Shown: in pieces, positions 1-10,245 of the stretch
Position numbering within the stretch: position 1 is the stretch's first letter
Layout: each line of letters begins with the position of its first letter
From: JBGTSJ01 sp041940305
GTDB lineage: Bacteria; Planctomycetota; Planctomycetia; Planctomycetales; Planctomycetaceae
NCBI GenBank assembly: GCA_041940305.1
Contig: JBGTSJ010000010.1
Location: 1 to 64,000 of the forward strand
Direction: 5' to 3'
DNA: 64,000 bases
Position numbers and translations under genes: made by a program
The notes under the pieces: generated by a model
Databases searched by the model: none
Seen by the model: the letters and a program-made list of their open reading frames with translations, nothing else
Told to the model about the DNA's origin: nothing

Positions 1-154
1 TGAATTACTGGCAGTCGGACACACAGCGATGTGCTCTGCCTGAAAACCGTGAACCAGTCAACAAGAGAAATCGTGCTGAATCACGACACGGCCCGCACAA
101 TTCTACTTTTCGTGCTTTCCGTGTATTCCGTGGTTCCCAACCAGCAACAGAGTC

Positions 155-1738
<1,584 letters not shown>

Positions 1739-1780
1739 CGTTGGTCTGACATCGGGCTCCGCCGTTGACCGGTCGCTCCG

Positions 1781-3154
1781 TTAATGCTGCGAGTCGGCCG
1801 GCTTCTCCCACCACCAGAAGTTCCCGACCGAACTAAATCCCGGCAGGCACTCGCGAACCGCCCGCTCGACGCCGCCGTCCAGGTCCGCCCGCTGCAGGCT
1901 GGCCGTCAGCAAGTCATCTCCGCAGACGATGCCTCCCTCAACGACGTGCGGCAACACCCGCTCGAGCGTACGCCGCACGCTGGAGTAATCGTGGCTGGCG
2001 TCGATATGCACGAACCGCATCCGGCCCGTATAGTTCGCCAGGAACTCATGGACGTCGCAGCGCAGGGGGGTGACGTTGCCTTCCGTGAAGTTCTGCACGT
2101 TCCTGCGAAACGTCGTAAACACATCCCGCTCCCGAGCGAACTGCACCGTCGGATGCTCGGGATGCTCGTCGCTGCTCCCCTGCCAAGTGTCGACGGCGAT
2201 GACTTTCTCCGGCGCTGCGATATTCGCGAGGGCAATCGTCGAACGCCCTTCCCAGCAGCCCAGTTCGACGATGTCGCCGTCGAGGTTTCGCGCGTCCTCA
2301 CGCCAGTCGACGCGGCCCACCGTCTTCGCCAGCGTCCGCATGAGAAGGGCCAGCTGATTCACGCCATACCAGTTCTCGTGGAACCCGCCGGGATGAATCA
2401 GATGCGTGAACCGCTCCTGCTGGTCCCGCAGGAATCGCGGATACGACTGGTCCAGGGGGTGGGACTGAAAGCAGTCATCATGCCGCAGGAAGAGATCGCC
2501 GCCGATGGCCATCATTGTGCGAATGAACCCCGGATCGTTGTAGGGGCGGCGATCCAGTTCGTGATGACTGAAGCTTCGCAGTTTCGCCTGAATCGCCTCG
2601 ACGCCTCCGAGATAGCTGAAGTGCCAGCCCCCTTCATCGATCGTCTGCTCGTATCCTCCGGGAAGGTAGCGCCAGTAGGTCGGGTCGGGCCGCTCTCGAA
2701 ATGCGGCAGCCGTGAGAATGCAGCTTCCGTTCCAGGCGCCGCCGCGGGAATTGACAAAGTAGTAGGAGAAGTGCTGCCGGAAGTTGGCCGGCGCTGTGCC
2801 GTTGCGGGAACAGAAGGCCTGGAGCGCCGCGGCGGACACGATCTCGTCCGCATCCGAAAAGAGGACCCAGTCGTCGCCGCGACAGTCGGTCAGGGCCGAC
2901 TGCAGAGCGGCCCGCTGTTCGCGCTCGCGACTGACCGCGTCGCTGCTGCTTAGCTCAGGAACGACATGCCGGATCCTTGGCAGGAATTCCTGGAAGCGCT
3001 GCCGGTTCTCCGCAAAGTACAGCGGCTTGGAGTTGCCCGCGTGGGTGACGGGGGACTCAATCAGCACAAATCGGTCCACGACCGGCGCCAGTTCGTGCAG
3101 GCGCAGCTCGAGCAGATCCAACTCGTTGAAGAAGGTGAAACAGTCGATGACCAT
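1781..3154 (-). CDS. GT17-type glycosyltransferase fused to class I SAM methyltransferase
   Basis: This 457-residue protein has two domains. Residues 1 to about 255 resemble glycosyltransferase family 17 (beta-1,4-mannosyl-glycoprotein N-acetylglucosaminyltransferase-like): it opens VIDCFTFFNELDLLELRL and has a DAD metal-binding triplet at 101-103 in a WVLFSDADEIV context. Residues from about 265 to 450 look like a class I SAM-dependent methyltransferase of the Methyltransf_24 type, with VELGCWEGRS at 297-305 as motif I, an acidic residue in AVDTW at 322 and VHIDASHDYSS later. The likely role is building and methylating a glycan, but substrate and product cannot be read from sequence. It is convergent with gltD and downstream of KDPG aldolase. 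No signal peptide or membrane segment is visible. Confidence 0.85.
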   Translation of the reverse strand: MVIDCFTFFNELDLLELRLHELAPVVDRFVLIESPVTHAGNSKPLYFAENRQRFQEFLPRIRHVVPELSSSDAVSREREQRAALQSALTDCRGDDWVLFSDADEIVSAAALQAFCSRNGTAPANFRQHFSYYFVNSRGGAWNGSCILTAAAFRERPDPTYWRYLPGGYEQTIDEGGWHFSYLGGVEAIQAKLRSFSHHELDRRPYNDPGFIRTMMAIGGDLFLRHDDCFQSHPLDQSYPRFLRDQQERFTHLIHPGGFHENWYGVNQLALLMRTLAKTVGRVDWREDARNLDGDIVELGCWEGRSTIALANIAAPEKVIAVDTWQGSSDEHPEHPTVQFARERDVFTTFRRNVQNFTEGNVTPLRCDVHEFLANYTGRMRFVHIDASHDYSSVRRTLERVLPHVVEGGIVCGDDLLTASLQRADLDGGVERAVRECLPGFSSVGNFWWWEKPADSQH

Positions 3155-3238
3155 TCGATTCCACTTCGTGCAGACCTGAATTGACGCGCGGTCAGCGGGC
3201 GAGTGATCAAGAACCAGCTTCCCGCTTGCGCGTGAATA

Positions 3239-3892
3239 TCAGGTTGAAGCGGTGCGGGCCGACTTCAGAGCGGCGACGTACTCGGTTGCGAGGCGGCGGA
3301 TGCGCTCCAGATCGCCCCGCTCCAGGGCGTCCTTCTCCACCAGCGACGTGCCCAGACCGACCGCGGCGGCGCCGGCCCGGATAAAGTCGGGAAGCGTCTT
3401 CAGATTCACGCCCCCGGTCGGCAGCAGGCGCACATGCGGGAGTGGCCCGTGCACGGCCTTCAGATAGGACGGACCGCCGATATCAGCGGGGAAAACCTTG
3501 ACGATATCCGAACCCGCCTCCCAGGCGGTCAGGATCTCCGTCGGAGTCATGGCGCCGGCCATCACCAGCTTGTCATACCGGCGACAAATCTCGATCACCG
3601 GACGGCTGACGACCGGCGTCACGATGAACTCGGCCCCGGCGAGCATCGCGGCACGCGCCGTCTCGGAGTCGAGCACCGTCCCTGCCCCGATCAGCACACG
3701 GTCGCCCAGCCGGTCGCGCAGGGCGGACACGATGTCGAGCGCCCGCGGCACGGTGAACGTGATCTCGATGACGTCGATCCCCCCTGCATGCAGCGCTTCG
3801 GCGACATCGACCAGCAGTTCGCCGCTGGGGGCCCGCAGGATCGCGACAATCCCGCCGCTCAGAACACGTTGAAGGTCGGCGTGGGCGCTCAT
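3239..3892 (-). CDS. eda: KDPG/KHG aldolase (2-dehydro-3-deoxyphosphogluconate aldolase)
   Basis: A 217-residue class I aldolase of the KDPG/KHG family. It cleaves 2-keto-3-deoxy-6-phosphogluconate to pyruvate and glyceraldehyde 3-phosphate in the Entner-Doudoroff or uronate pathways. The TIM-barrel landmarks are present: EITF with the catalytic Glu at 43, GAGTV at about 70, the Schiff-base Lys132 in DIVKVFPA, and the phosphate-binding LPTGGVNL at about 157. Length is typical. The ATG start sits at the usual distance from the first strand. No kinase or dehydratase partner lies beside it, so the pathway cannot be fixed from context; it may act in sugar-acid turnover. Confidence 0.95.
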   Translation of the reverse strand: MSAHADLQRVLSGGIVAILRAPSGELLVDVAEALHAGGIDVIEITFTVPRALDIVSALRDRLGDRVLIGAGTVLDSETARAAMLAGAEFIVTPVVSRPVIEICRRYDKLVMAGAMTPTEILTAWEAGSDIVKVFPADIGGPSYLKAVHGPLPHVRLLPTGGVNLKTLPDFIRAGAAAVGLGTSLVEKDALERGDLERIRRLATEYVAALKSARTAST

Positions 3893-3975
3893 GGTCGGTC
3901 GCTGAAGAAATGTCCTGTCCCGACGGGGGCCGTTGCCGCCGCACCGCTCTGCGCCGGAGTTGATGGGTCTTGCCG

Positions 3976-4470
3976 CTAACCGGCCGCCGAATACAACTCG
4001 GCGTACTCCAGGACCCAGAGGTCAATGAGTTCCTTGAAGGAGTCGGCGTCGAGTTGATCCAGCCGCTGGTAATGCCGGCGATGGAAGGCTTCCTTGTTGC
4101 GGATCGTTCCCTTGGCGACCAGTTCAATGATGCCGGCGCTCCCCAGGGGGGAGACGACCATCTCCAGCCGGCTGTAGAGCGACTTGGCGCCTTCTCCTCG
4201 CTGTACGGAAAGATCATCGCGGCTCACGCGCGCCCCCCAGCCGGCGTCGCTCATCACGGGCTGATACTCGAAGCCCGGGAAATGATCCGCCAGCCTCTTG
4301 ACGCAGTTCTCGATGTGCTCGACGAGTTCCAGTCGCACTCGGGAATGCAGACTCTTCTGCTCTTCGGCCGTCAGTTCCTTTTCCGCCGCCGCGCGACCGA
4401 TCTCGGCGCGCGTGCGCGCTCCGCGCTGAATTGCCCGCTGAAGCCGGTTGTCGAAATCCATACTGCTCAT
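3976..4470 (-). CDS. Conserved-looking hypothetical protein, 164 aa
   Basis: I do not recognise a named family. The 164-residue product is soluble and mostly helical at both ends, with charged N-terminal segments (LQRAIQRGARTRAEIGRAA, then ELTAEEQKSLHSRVRLELVEHIE) and a central part that could form strands (YSRLEMVVSPLGSAGIIELVAKGTIRNKEAF). The C-terminus is an acidic helix. There is no signal peptide and no transmembrane segment. Codon use and GC skew match the neighbours, so it is probably a real gene. It lies between KDPG aldolase and a GlsB/YeaQ-like membrane protein on the same strand, with gaps of 83 and 120 bp. Function unknown. Confidence 0.72.
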   Translation of the reverse strand: MSSMDFDNRLQRAIQRGARTRAEIGRAAAEKELTAEEQKSLHSRVRLELVEHIENCVKRLADHFPGFEYQPVMSDAGWGARVSRDDLSVQRGEGAKSLYSRLEMVVSPLGSAGIIELVAKGTIRNKEAFHRRHYQRLDQLDADSFKELIDLWVLEYAELYSAAG

Positions 4471-4590
4471 GCTCGTATTCCGCCGTGAGCGATTCTACGG
4501 CGGTACGGAGGGTGCTGCAACGGGCCAGCAGACGCCGCAGAACCCACGCAGCGGCCGGCACGCCAGTCGGAAGCAACTGATGCGAATCGC

Positions 4591-4971
4591 CTACATGTCC
4601 CGCGCGATCGCCGTGCGTCTCCGCCGTCGCCGCATCCGGTGCATCCACGACTCGCCCGCCTCCGCTTCAGCGAAGAACGAACCGGACAGCAGCCGGTAGA
4701 AGAACAGCAGCACGAAGGCTCCGACCGTGCCGCAGACGAAACCCAGCGGACTGACCGGCGAGATGCGGGCGCCGTCCGTGAAGAACATCAGCACTCCGCA
4801 GCCGATAATGCAGCCGGCGATCCCCATCATCAGCGTCGCCACCGCGCCGCCGGGGTCCCGCCCGGGCATCAGGGCTTTGGCGGACAGGCCCACCAGCGTG
4901 CCGAAGCCGACCCACACCAGGATCTCGTGAGCGCTTTGTTCGAGAATCTGCTGAAATTCGGGGCTGACCAT
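4591..4971 (-). CDS. GlsB/YeaQ/YmgE-like (transglycosylase-associated) membrane protein
   Basis: The 126-residue product starts MVSPEFQQILEQ and contains three hydrophobic segments rich in glycine (ILVWVGFGTLVGLSAKAL, ATLMMGIAGCIIGCGVLMFF, LGFVCGTVGAFVLLFFYRLL). The GRDPGGAVAT stretch between segments one and two is the signature of the GlsB/YeaQ/YmgE family of small inner-membrane proteins linked to stress. The frame stays open 49 codons further upstream, but I place the start here because a GGAG sits 8 bases before this ATG and the extra N-terminal residues are low-complexity. The C-terminal tail (MHRMRRRRRRT) is unusually basic and longer than in short family members. Its biochemical role is not established. 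Confidence 0.8.
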   Translation of the reverse strand: MVSPEFQQILEQSAHEILVWVGFGTLVGLSAKALMPGRDPGGAVATLMMGIAGCIIGCGVLMFFTDGARISPVSPLGFVCGTVGAFVLLFFYRLLSGSFFAEAEAGESWMHRMRRRRRRTAIARDM

Positions 4972-5145
4972 CCGTGGTGCTCCGGAAGCGGACCATGAAC
5001 TCGCCGGACTGCGGACGCCGGCATCGTCCCGTTTCGACTGTATCGGACGGATGCGCGTCGGCAGCCAAGCCGGGATCATCCAATCCGGCGGAACTGCCCA
5101 ATCGGCAGACTTTGACATGCCGTGGACGGTATCAAAGCGACCCGC

Positions 5146-6666
5146 TCACCGCGTCCACTTGAGCCAGCGGGCGAACAGCGACTGAACCAGCGGAGTCAGC
5201 CGCGTCCGATTGTACTGGTCCCCCAGCTTGCGGATCGCCTCGGCCTGCGTGGGATAGGGGTGAATCGTGTCGGCGATCCGCTTCAGTCCCAGCCGCTGAG
5301 TCATCGCGAGCGTGATCTCATTGATCATCTCACCTGCATGGGCGGCGACGATGGTGGCGCCGACGATCTGGTCGCTCCCCTTCCTGACGAGCACCTTCAC
5401 CAGCCCCTCCGTCTCGCCGTCGAGCACAGCGCGGTCGACGCCGGAGAGCGGCTGTGAATACACATCGATTGCCACACCATCGCGGCCCGCATCGGCTTCA
5501 TGCATTCCGACATGGGCGATCTCCGGCGAGGTATACGTGCATCCGGGAATGATCAGGCGGCTGAGTCGGCGTCGCCCGTGGAACAACGCATTCTGAATCA
5601 GGATTCGCGCCATGAAGTCCGCCGCGTGCGTAAACCGGTACTCCGAGCAGACGTCGCCGGCCGCGTAGATTCGAGGATTCGTCGTCCTCAGCCGGTCATT
5701 CACCTGGACCCCGGTCCTGCCGTCGAACTCGACACCCGCTGCATCGAGTCCGAGTCCGTCGACATTCGGCGTGCGGCCGACACAGACCAGCACTCGATCC
5801 ACCTCGATGTCAAACCGGTCGTCGTGCGATTCGCCGCTGATCCGCGCCGCGCTTCCGGCCGGAGTCATCTGAACCTGCCGCCCGCAGCAGAGCACCTGCA
5901 CACCGTCGGCCTCCATCCCCCGTTGGACAATCTCCGCGCAGTCCCTGTCCTCGCGAGGCAGCACGCCGTGCCCCGCCTCGATAATCCACACTCGCGAACC
6001 GAGCCGCGCGAACGCCTGAGCCAGCTCGCAGCCGATCGGTCCCGCGCCGATGACGGCGAGTCGGGACGGGCGATCGGTCAGCGAGAACACCGATTCGTTC
6101 GTCAGGAATTCCAGTTGATCGAGACCCGGGACGGGCGGCACGGTAGGGCGGGCGCCGGTACAGATGGCGGCCCTCGCAAACCGCAGCGACTCCCGGCCCA
6201 CGGCAATCGTGTCGCGGCCGGTGAACCGCGCCTCCCCGAAGTAGACATCCACTCCCATGTCGCGGAAGCGGGCGGCCGAGTCGTGCGGAGCAATGGAGGC
6301 CCGGAGTCGACGCAGCCGCTCCATCACGGCGGCAAAATCGACATCAACCTCGGACGGCGGATTGACCCCGAAGCGCCCGGCCGTCCTGATCGTCGCGGCG
6401 ACGCGCGCCGCACTGATGATGCTTTTCGACGGAACGCAGCCGACGTTCAGACAGTCCCCGCCCAGCAGGTATCGCTCGATCAACGCGATCTTCGCCCCCA
6501 GGCCCGCAGCGCCGGCGGCGGTTACCAGGCCCGCCGTGCCGCCGCCCACCACAACCAGATTGTATCGTCCCGATGGCGAAGGATTCTCCCAGTCCGGCGG
6601 ATGCACGTGCATCTCCAGCGCACGATTGAACTCGTCGCGAGGATTCAGGGGCGTCAATTCGAGCAT
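5146..6666 (-). CDS. FAD-dependent pyridine nucleotide-disulfide oxidoreductase, MerA-like core
   Basis: A 506-residue flavoprotein disulfide reductase. It has an FAD motif VVVGGGTAGL at 38-47, the redox-active pair C72 and C77 in GGDCLNVGCVPSKS, a NAD(P)H motif VIGAGPIGCELAQ at about 205, the second FAD motif IYAAGDVCS, and the C-terminal interface HPYPTQAEAIRKL where the His-Glu pair of the family sits. It resembles mercuric reductase in its core but lacks an N-terminal HMA domain and the C-terminal vicinal cysteines, so a true mercury reductase is unlikely. It is the last gene of a tight operon behind a TVP38-type protein (26-bp gap) and an ArsS-like radical SAM enzyme. It may supply reducing power to that system. 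Confidence 0.9.
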   Translation of the reverse strand: MLELTPLNPRDEFNRALEMHVHPPDWENPSPSGRYNLVVVGGGTAGLVTAAGAAGLGAKIALIERYLLGGDCLNVGCVPSKSIISAARVAATIRTAGRFGVNPPSEVDVDFAAVMERLRRLRASIAPHDSAARFRDMGVDVYFGEARFTGRDTIAVGRESLRFARAAICTGARPTVPPVPGLDQLEFLTNESVFSLTDRPSRLAVIGAGPIGCELAQAFARLGSRVWIIEAGHGVLPREDRDCAEIVQRGMEADGVQVLCCGRQVQMTPAGSAARISGESHDDRFDIEVDRVLVCVGRTPNVDGLGLDAAGVEFDGRTGVQVNDRLRTTNPRIYAAGDVCSEYRFTHAADFMARILIQNALFHGRRRLSRLIIPGCTYTSPEIAHVGMHEADAGRDGVAIDVYSQPLSGVDRAVLDGETEGLVKVLVRKGSDQIVGATIVAAHAGEMINEITLAMTQRLGLKRIADTIHPYPTQAEAIRKLGDQYNRTRLTPLVQSLFARWLKWTR

Positions 6667-6692
6667 CCGCTCAGCCGGAGGAATCGGACCGG

Positions 6693-7532
6693 TCAGGAAG
6701 TAGCACCCTGCGCGGAATCGGCGTCACTGCCGGTCTCCCGTCGCAGACGCCGCATGATCCAGCGCGCGGCCAGCGGAAACAATCCCAAGGCGATGAACGC
6801 AGCCACGAGCCTCGGGGAGAGAATGTCGCCCGCGCCCTGCTCGGCGAGCGTCTGCAGGTTCGGCACGGAGGCGCCGGCGTACACGTAGACCGCCGTGCCT
6901 GGCAGCATCCCCAACTGGCTGACCCACCAGAACGTCCGCACGCGGATGCCCGTCAATCCCATCACGGCGTTGATTACAAAGAACGGAACCGCCGGGATCA
7001 GCCGCAGCGTGAACAGATAGAACGGCCCTTCACGATCGAGCGCTGCATTGAATCGTTGCAGGCGATCACCGTAGCGCCGCTGGAACGCGTCGCGGAAGAG
7101 GTAGCGGCTGAGCAGGAAAGCGAGCGTGGCCCCCAACGTGGACGCGAAACTGACCAGCAACACTCCGCGCCAGAAGCCGAACAGCCAGCCGGCCGCCACC
7201 GTCATCGGAGTCGCGCCGGGCAGCGACAGTGCGGCGACGGTCATGTACGCGCCAAAGGCGATGACGTACACCAGCACCGGATGCTCCCGCTGAAAGCTGC
7301 GAAACCGCGATTCGCGTTCAGCCAGCGCCTTCAGCGACAACTCGTCGCCGATGAACCAGAGCACAAGCACGACCGCCGTCGCGACGGCCGCCAGCACGCA
7401 CAGCCGGATAATCAGCTTCCGGCGCCGCTCCGGCCCGCCCGCAATGTGGCCCGCTGATTGCGGCGGTGCTGCCAGATCGCCCGTCCCCTGCGGGACATCC
7501 GAATTCGTACCGGAGGAGTCCAACGAGTTCAC
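6693..7532 (-). CDS. TVP38/TMEM64 (DedA-like, SNARE-associated) membrane protein
   Basis: A 279-residue integral membrane protein. After a polar 38-residue N-terminus there is a first membrane helix (LIIRLCVLAAVATAVVLVLW), then the TVP38/DedA core with AFGAYMTVAALSLPGATPMT, GATLAFLLSRYLFRDAF, and GLTGIRVRTFWWVSQLGMLP, which are hallmarks of the family. The start codon is GTG at this position; an ATG three bases upstream runs straight into a stop. The family moves lipids or small anions across membranes, but the substrate here is unknown. It sits between the ArsS-like gene (33-bp gap) and the MerA-like reductase (26-bp gap) on the same strand, a grouping that suggests a shared task. Confidence 0.9.
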   Translation of the reverse strand: MNSLDSSGTNSDVPQGTGDLAAPPQSAGHIAGGPERRRKLIIRLCVLAAVATAVVLVLWFIGDELSLKALAERESRFRSFQREHPVLVYVIAFGAYMTVAALSLPGATPMTVAAGWLFGFWRGVLLVSFASTLGATLAFLLSRYLFRDAFQRRYGDRLQRFNAALDREGPFYLFTLRLIPAVPFFVINAVMGLTGIRVRTFWWVSQLGMLPGTAVYVYAGASVPNLQTLAEQGAGDILSPRLVAAFIALGLFPLAARWIMRRLRRETGSDADSAQGATS

Positions 7533-7565
7533 ATCCCCCTGCCGAAGCCGGCTTCGGCCGGTACG

Positions 7566-8624
7566 TCATGCACCATCGCGCAGCGCTCCCTGGCAGCTGG
7601 ACCCCGCCCCCGCCGTGCAGCCAAAGCAGTGCCGCCCCGTGGCAATCAACCGCTGCGACAATGTGCCTTCGTCGAACTCACTGATGTGGCGCGGGCTGCC
7701 GGCGACGACGGGCAGATCGAGCATCTGATTGAAGTCGCAGTCGTACAGGTTGCCTTTCCAATCCACCGAGAGTGTGTCGCGGCACATCACACCGTCGAGG
7801 GTCTGAGGATTAAAGGCGGCGATCAAGCGGTCCATGTATTCGCCGTAACGCCCGGTCTCGACCAGCTCCGCCAGGAACCGGCTGATTGGCATATTGGTGA
7901 TCGTGTACAGCCGGGAGAACACAATGCCATACCGCTCGCTCAACTCCCGTCGATAGGCGCTCTCGAGCGTTGATTGAGAAGGCGGGAGTGCGGGACCGAC
8001 CGGGTTATACACCAACGTCAGCGTCAGCCCGCTGCCCGGCCGCCCGTAGCCGAGGGCATTGAGCCGCCGCAGCGCCTCGACCGAGCGTGCGAAAACGCCG
8101 TTCCCCCGCTGGCGATCGGTGTTCTCCTGCAGATAGCAGGGCAGCGACGCCACCACTTCGACACGCTGCGCCGCCAGGAACTCCGGCAGGTCCTCGTAGC
8201 CGGGAGCCAGAAGGATTGTCAGGTTGCAACGATCGATGACATGCCGCCCCAGCTTGCGGCACTCTTCCACCAGCCAGCGAAAGCCGGGATTCATTTCCGG
8301 CGCGCCGCCGGTGAGATCCACCGTTTCGATCTGTGAGTTCCGCAACGCCGCCACGCACTGCTCGGCTGTCTCCCGCGTCATGATCTCCCGCCGTTCGGGG
8401 CCGGCGTCCACATGGCAGTGCGTGCACGTCTGATTGCAGAGCTTCCCGAGGTTAATCTGGAGGACCCGCACTCCGCCGGCGTGCAGCGGAAAGACCGCGT
8501 GACGCCCGAGGACCTCGTCGAAGTGCGGGTGCTCCCCGCCGTTTCCGCCCTCGAGCAGCGCCCGCTGCCGCGACGGCTGGGCCAGCGGGTCTTCCTGCCG
8601 GGCGAGCGTGAGAGTGGTCGGCAT
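7566..8624 (-). CDS. arsS: ArsS-type radical SAM/Cys-rich protein
   Basis: From this start the protein is 352 residues. It has the radical SAM cluster motif CNQTCTHCH (C63, C67, C70), followed by VDLTGGAPEMNP, and a C-terminal domain ending in a Cys-rich tail with C333, C336 and C344 (CFGCTAGAGSSC). This layout is that of the ArsS/radical SAM-Cys-rich family, linked in some bacteria to arsenosugar synthesis. The frame is open 45 codons upstream, but GAGG sits six bases ahead of this ATG and the upstream residues look non-coding. It leads the operon with the TVP38 protein and the MerA-like reductase. No arsenic methyltransferase gene (arsM) is in the window, so an arsenosugar role is inferred only. 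Confidence 0.88.
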   Translation of the reverse strand: MPTTLTLARQEDPLAQPSRQRALLEGGNGGEHPHFDEVLGRHAVFPLHAGGVRVLQINLGKLCNQTCTHCHVDAGPERREIMTRETAEQCVAALRNSQIETVDLTGGAPEMNPGFRWLVEECRKLGRHVIDRCNLTILLAPGYEDLPEFLAAQRVEVVASLPCYLQENTDRQRGNGVFARSVEALRRLNALGYGRPGSGLTLTLVYNPVGPALPPSQSTLESAYRRELSERYGIVFSRLYTITNMPISRFLAELVETGRYGEYMDRLIAAFNPQTLDGVMCRDTLSVDWKGNLYDCDFNQMLDLPVVAGSPRHISEFDEGTLSQRLIATGRHCFGCTAGAGSSCQGALRDGA

Positions 8625-8868
8625 GGGCTCCCTCGACATTGAGACCGCGGCTGAAAGTGTCGAAACGGCACCTTCAGACCAACTGGATCGTAAGTCTCGC
8701 CATTCCATGCCGCAACCAGCGACACAACCCCCTGAAGCCCCGCGTGGGACGCCCGCCACCGCAGACGGCCCGTGCTTTCCAGGTTCCGCACTCGGGACCG
8801 GCCGGGTTTCCCTGAGACGCGGGGTGCCGTAAGCTTGAAGATCTGAACGACGGGCTTACGGAGCGATT

Positions 8869-10179
8869 ATGACGACCGGCACGACCAAAGAAACGGAAAT
8901 CGGAAGCTACTTCGTTTCCAACTATCCCCCCTTCTCGCAGTGGCAGCGCGAACTCGCGGGCGAAGCCCTCGATGCGCTCGACCGCGAGCCGGACCGCAGC
9001 GTCCCGCTCGGGATGTACATCCACATCCCCTTCTGCCGCAAGCGCTGCAAGTTCTGCTACTTCCGCGTCTACACGCAACAGAACGCCGACACGATCAAGA
9101 ACTACGTCGACGCACTCGACCGTGAAGTCCAGCTGCTGAAAGACAACCGCGGGCTGGCGAATCGCCGGTTGAGTTTCGTGTACTTCGGCGGCGGGACGCC
9201 GTCGTACCTCAGCGCACGGCAACTGCACACCCTGCGGGAACGGCTGAGCCAGTCCGTGTCCTGGGACAATGCCGAAGAAGTGACGTTCGAATGCGAGCCG
9301 GGCACGCTCAGCCTGGAGAAGGTGCAAACGCTCAAGGAGATCGGCATCACCCGCGTCTCGCTCGGCGTCGAGAACTTCAACGACAGGATCCTGGAAGAGA
9401 ACGGCCGCGCACATCTCTCGCCCGAGATCATGCGGGCCTACGAATGGCTGCAGCAGGTCGGCTTCCCGCAGATCAACATCGACCTGATCGCCGGCATGGT
9501 GGGCGAGACCGACGAGAACTGGCACGACTGCGTGACGCGGGCCATCGGGATGGAGCCCGACAACGTCACCATCTACCAGATGGAGCTCCCCTGGAACACG
9601 GTCTACTCGAAGGAGATCATCGAGTCGGGCGTCGTCTCCCCCGTCGCCGACTGGCCGACCAAGCGCCGCTGGGCCAGCGAAGCGATCGACCGGTTCCTCG
9701 CCGCGGGCTACCAGCTCTCCAGCGGCAACGAACTGGTCAAGAACCGCGACACCGATCACTTCGTATATCGCGACAACCTGTTCCGCGGCAGCGACATCCT
9801 CGCCGTGGGCGTGTCGTCGTTCGGCCATTTCCAGGGAGTGCACTACCAGAACATCGACGAGCTGGAGCCGTATCTCGCCGCGGTGAACGACGGCACGCTG
9901 CCGGTCAACCGGGCCATGACGCCCACCCCGCATCAGCTACTGATCCGCGAGTGGGTGCTGCAGATGAAAGAGGGAGCCGTCGATGCACGCCCCTTCCGCG
10001 AGAAGTTCGGAGTCGATCCGCTGCAGGAGTTCGCCGACCCGCTACGGAACCAGCAGCGTGCCGGATACCTGGAGATCGAAGAGCACGGCATCCGGCTGAC
10101 CCGCAAGGGCCTGCTGCAGGTCGACAGTCTCCTGACGGAGTACTTCGAGGAGGAGCACCGCGAAGTGCGGTATACCTGA
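8869..10179 (+). CDS. Coproporphyrinogen III oxidase-like radical SAM protein (HemN/HemW family)
   Basis: A 436-residue radical SAM protein. It carries the cluster motif PFCRKRCKFCYF (C56, C60, C63), with the extra aromatic residue typical of the HemN/HemW family, the YFGGGTPSYL motif near 105-114 and the conserved TFECEPG and GVENFNDRIL segments. A HemN C-terminal domain follows. Family members either decarboxylate coproporphyrinogen III or act as haem chaperones (HemW); sequence reading alone does not settle which. It is divergent from the ArsS-like gene with a gap of 244 bp, so the two probably have separate promoters. It is convergent with a small membrane protein downstream. Confidence 0.9.
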   Translation: MTTGTTKETEIGSYFVSNYPPFSQWQRELAGEALDALDREPDRSVPLGMYIHIPFCRKRCKFCYFRVYTQQNADTIKNYVDALDREVQLLKDNRGLANRRLSFVYFGGGTPSYLSARQLHTLRERLSQSVSWDNAEEVTFECEPGTLSLEKVQTLKEIGITRVSLGVENFNDRILEENGRAHLSPEIMRAYEWLQQVGFPQINIDLIAGMVGETDENWHDCVTRAIGMEPDNVTIYQMELPWNTVYSKEIIESGVVSPVADWPTKRRWASEAIDRFLAAGYQLSSGNELVKNRDTDHFVYRDNLFRGSDILAVGVSSFGHFQGVHYQNIDELEPYLAAVNDGTLPVNRAMTPTPHQLLIREWVLQMKEGAVDARPFREKFGVDPLQEFADPLRNQQRAGYLEIEEHGIRLTRKGLLQVDSLLTEYFEEEHREVRYT

Positions 10180-10245
10180 GTGCGGCGCCGTCCCTGCTGC
10201 GGGCGTTACTGCCGCCGGCCTCGGATTTGACTGTCGAGGGCCCCC

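Noticed and set aside
5146..6666. True mercuric reductase (merA)
   Set aside because: No N-terminal HMA domain, no C-terminal vicinal cysteines, and no merR/merT nearby.
7554..7568. TGA stop of the ArsS-like gene as a selenocysteine codon
   Set aside because: Some members of this radical SAM/Cys-rich family are said to be selenoproteins, but here the Cys motif (C333, C336, C344) is complete before the TGA, the residues after it do not continue the family, and the next gene starts 33 bases on.
8674..9933. 419-residue minus-strand frame opposite the HemN/HemW-like gene
   Set aside because: It is an antisense shadow of a clearly conserved radical SAM gene and matches nothing itself.
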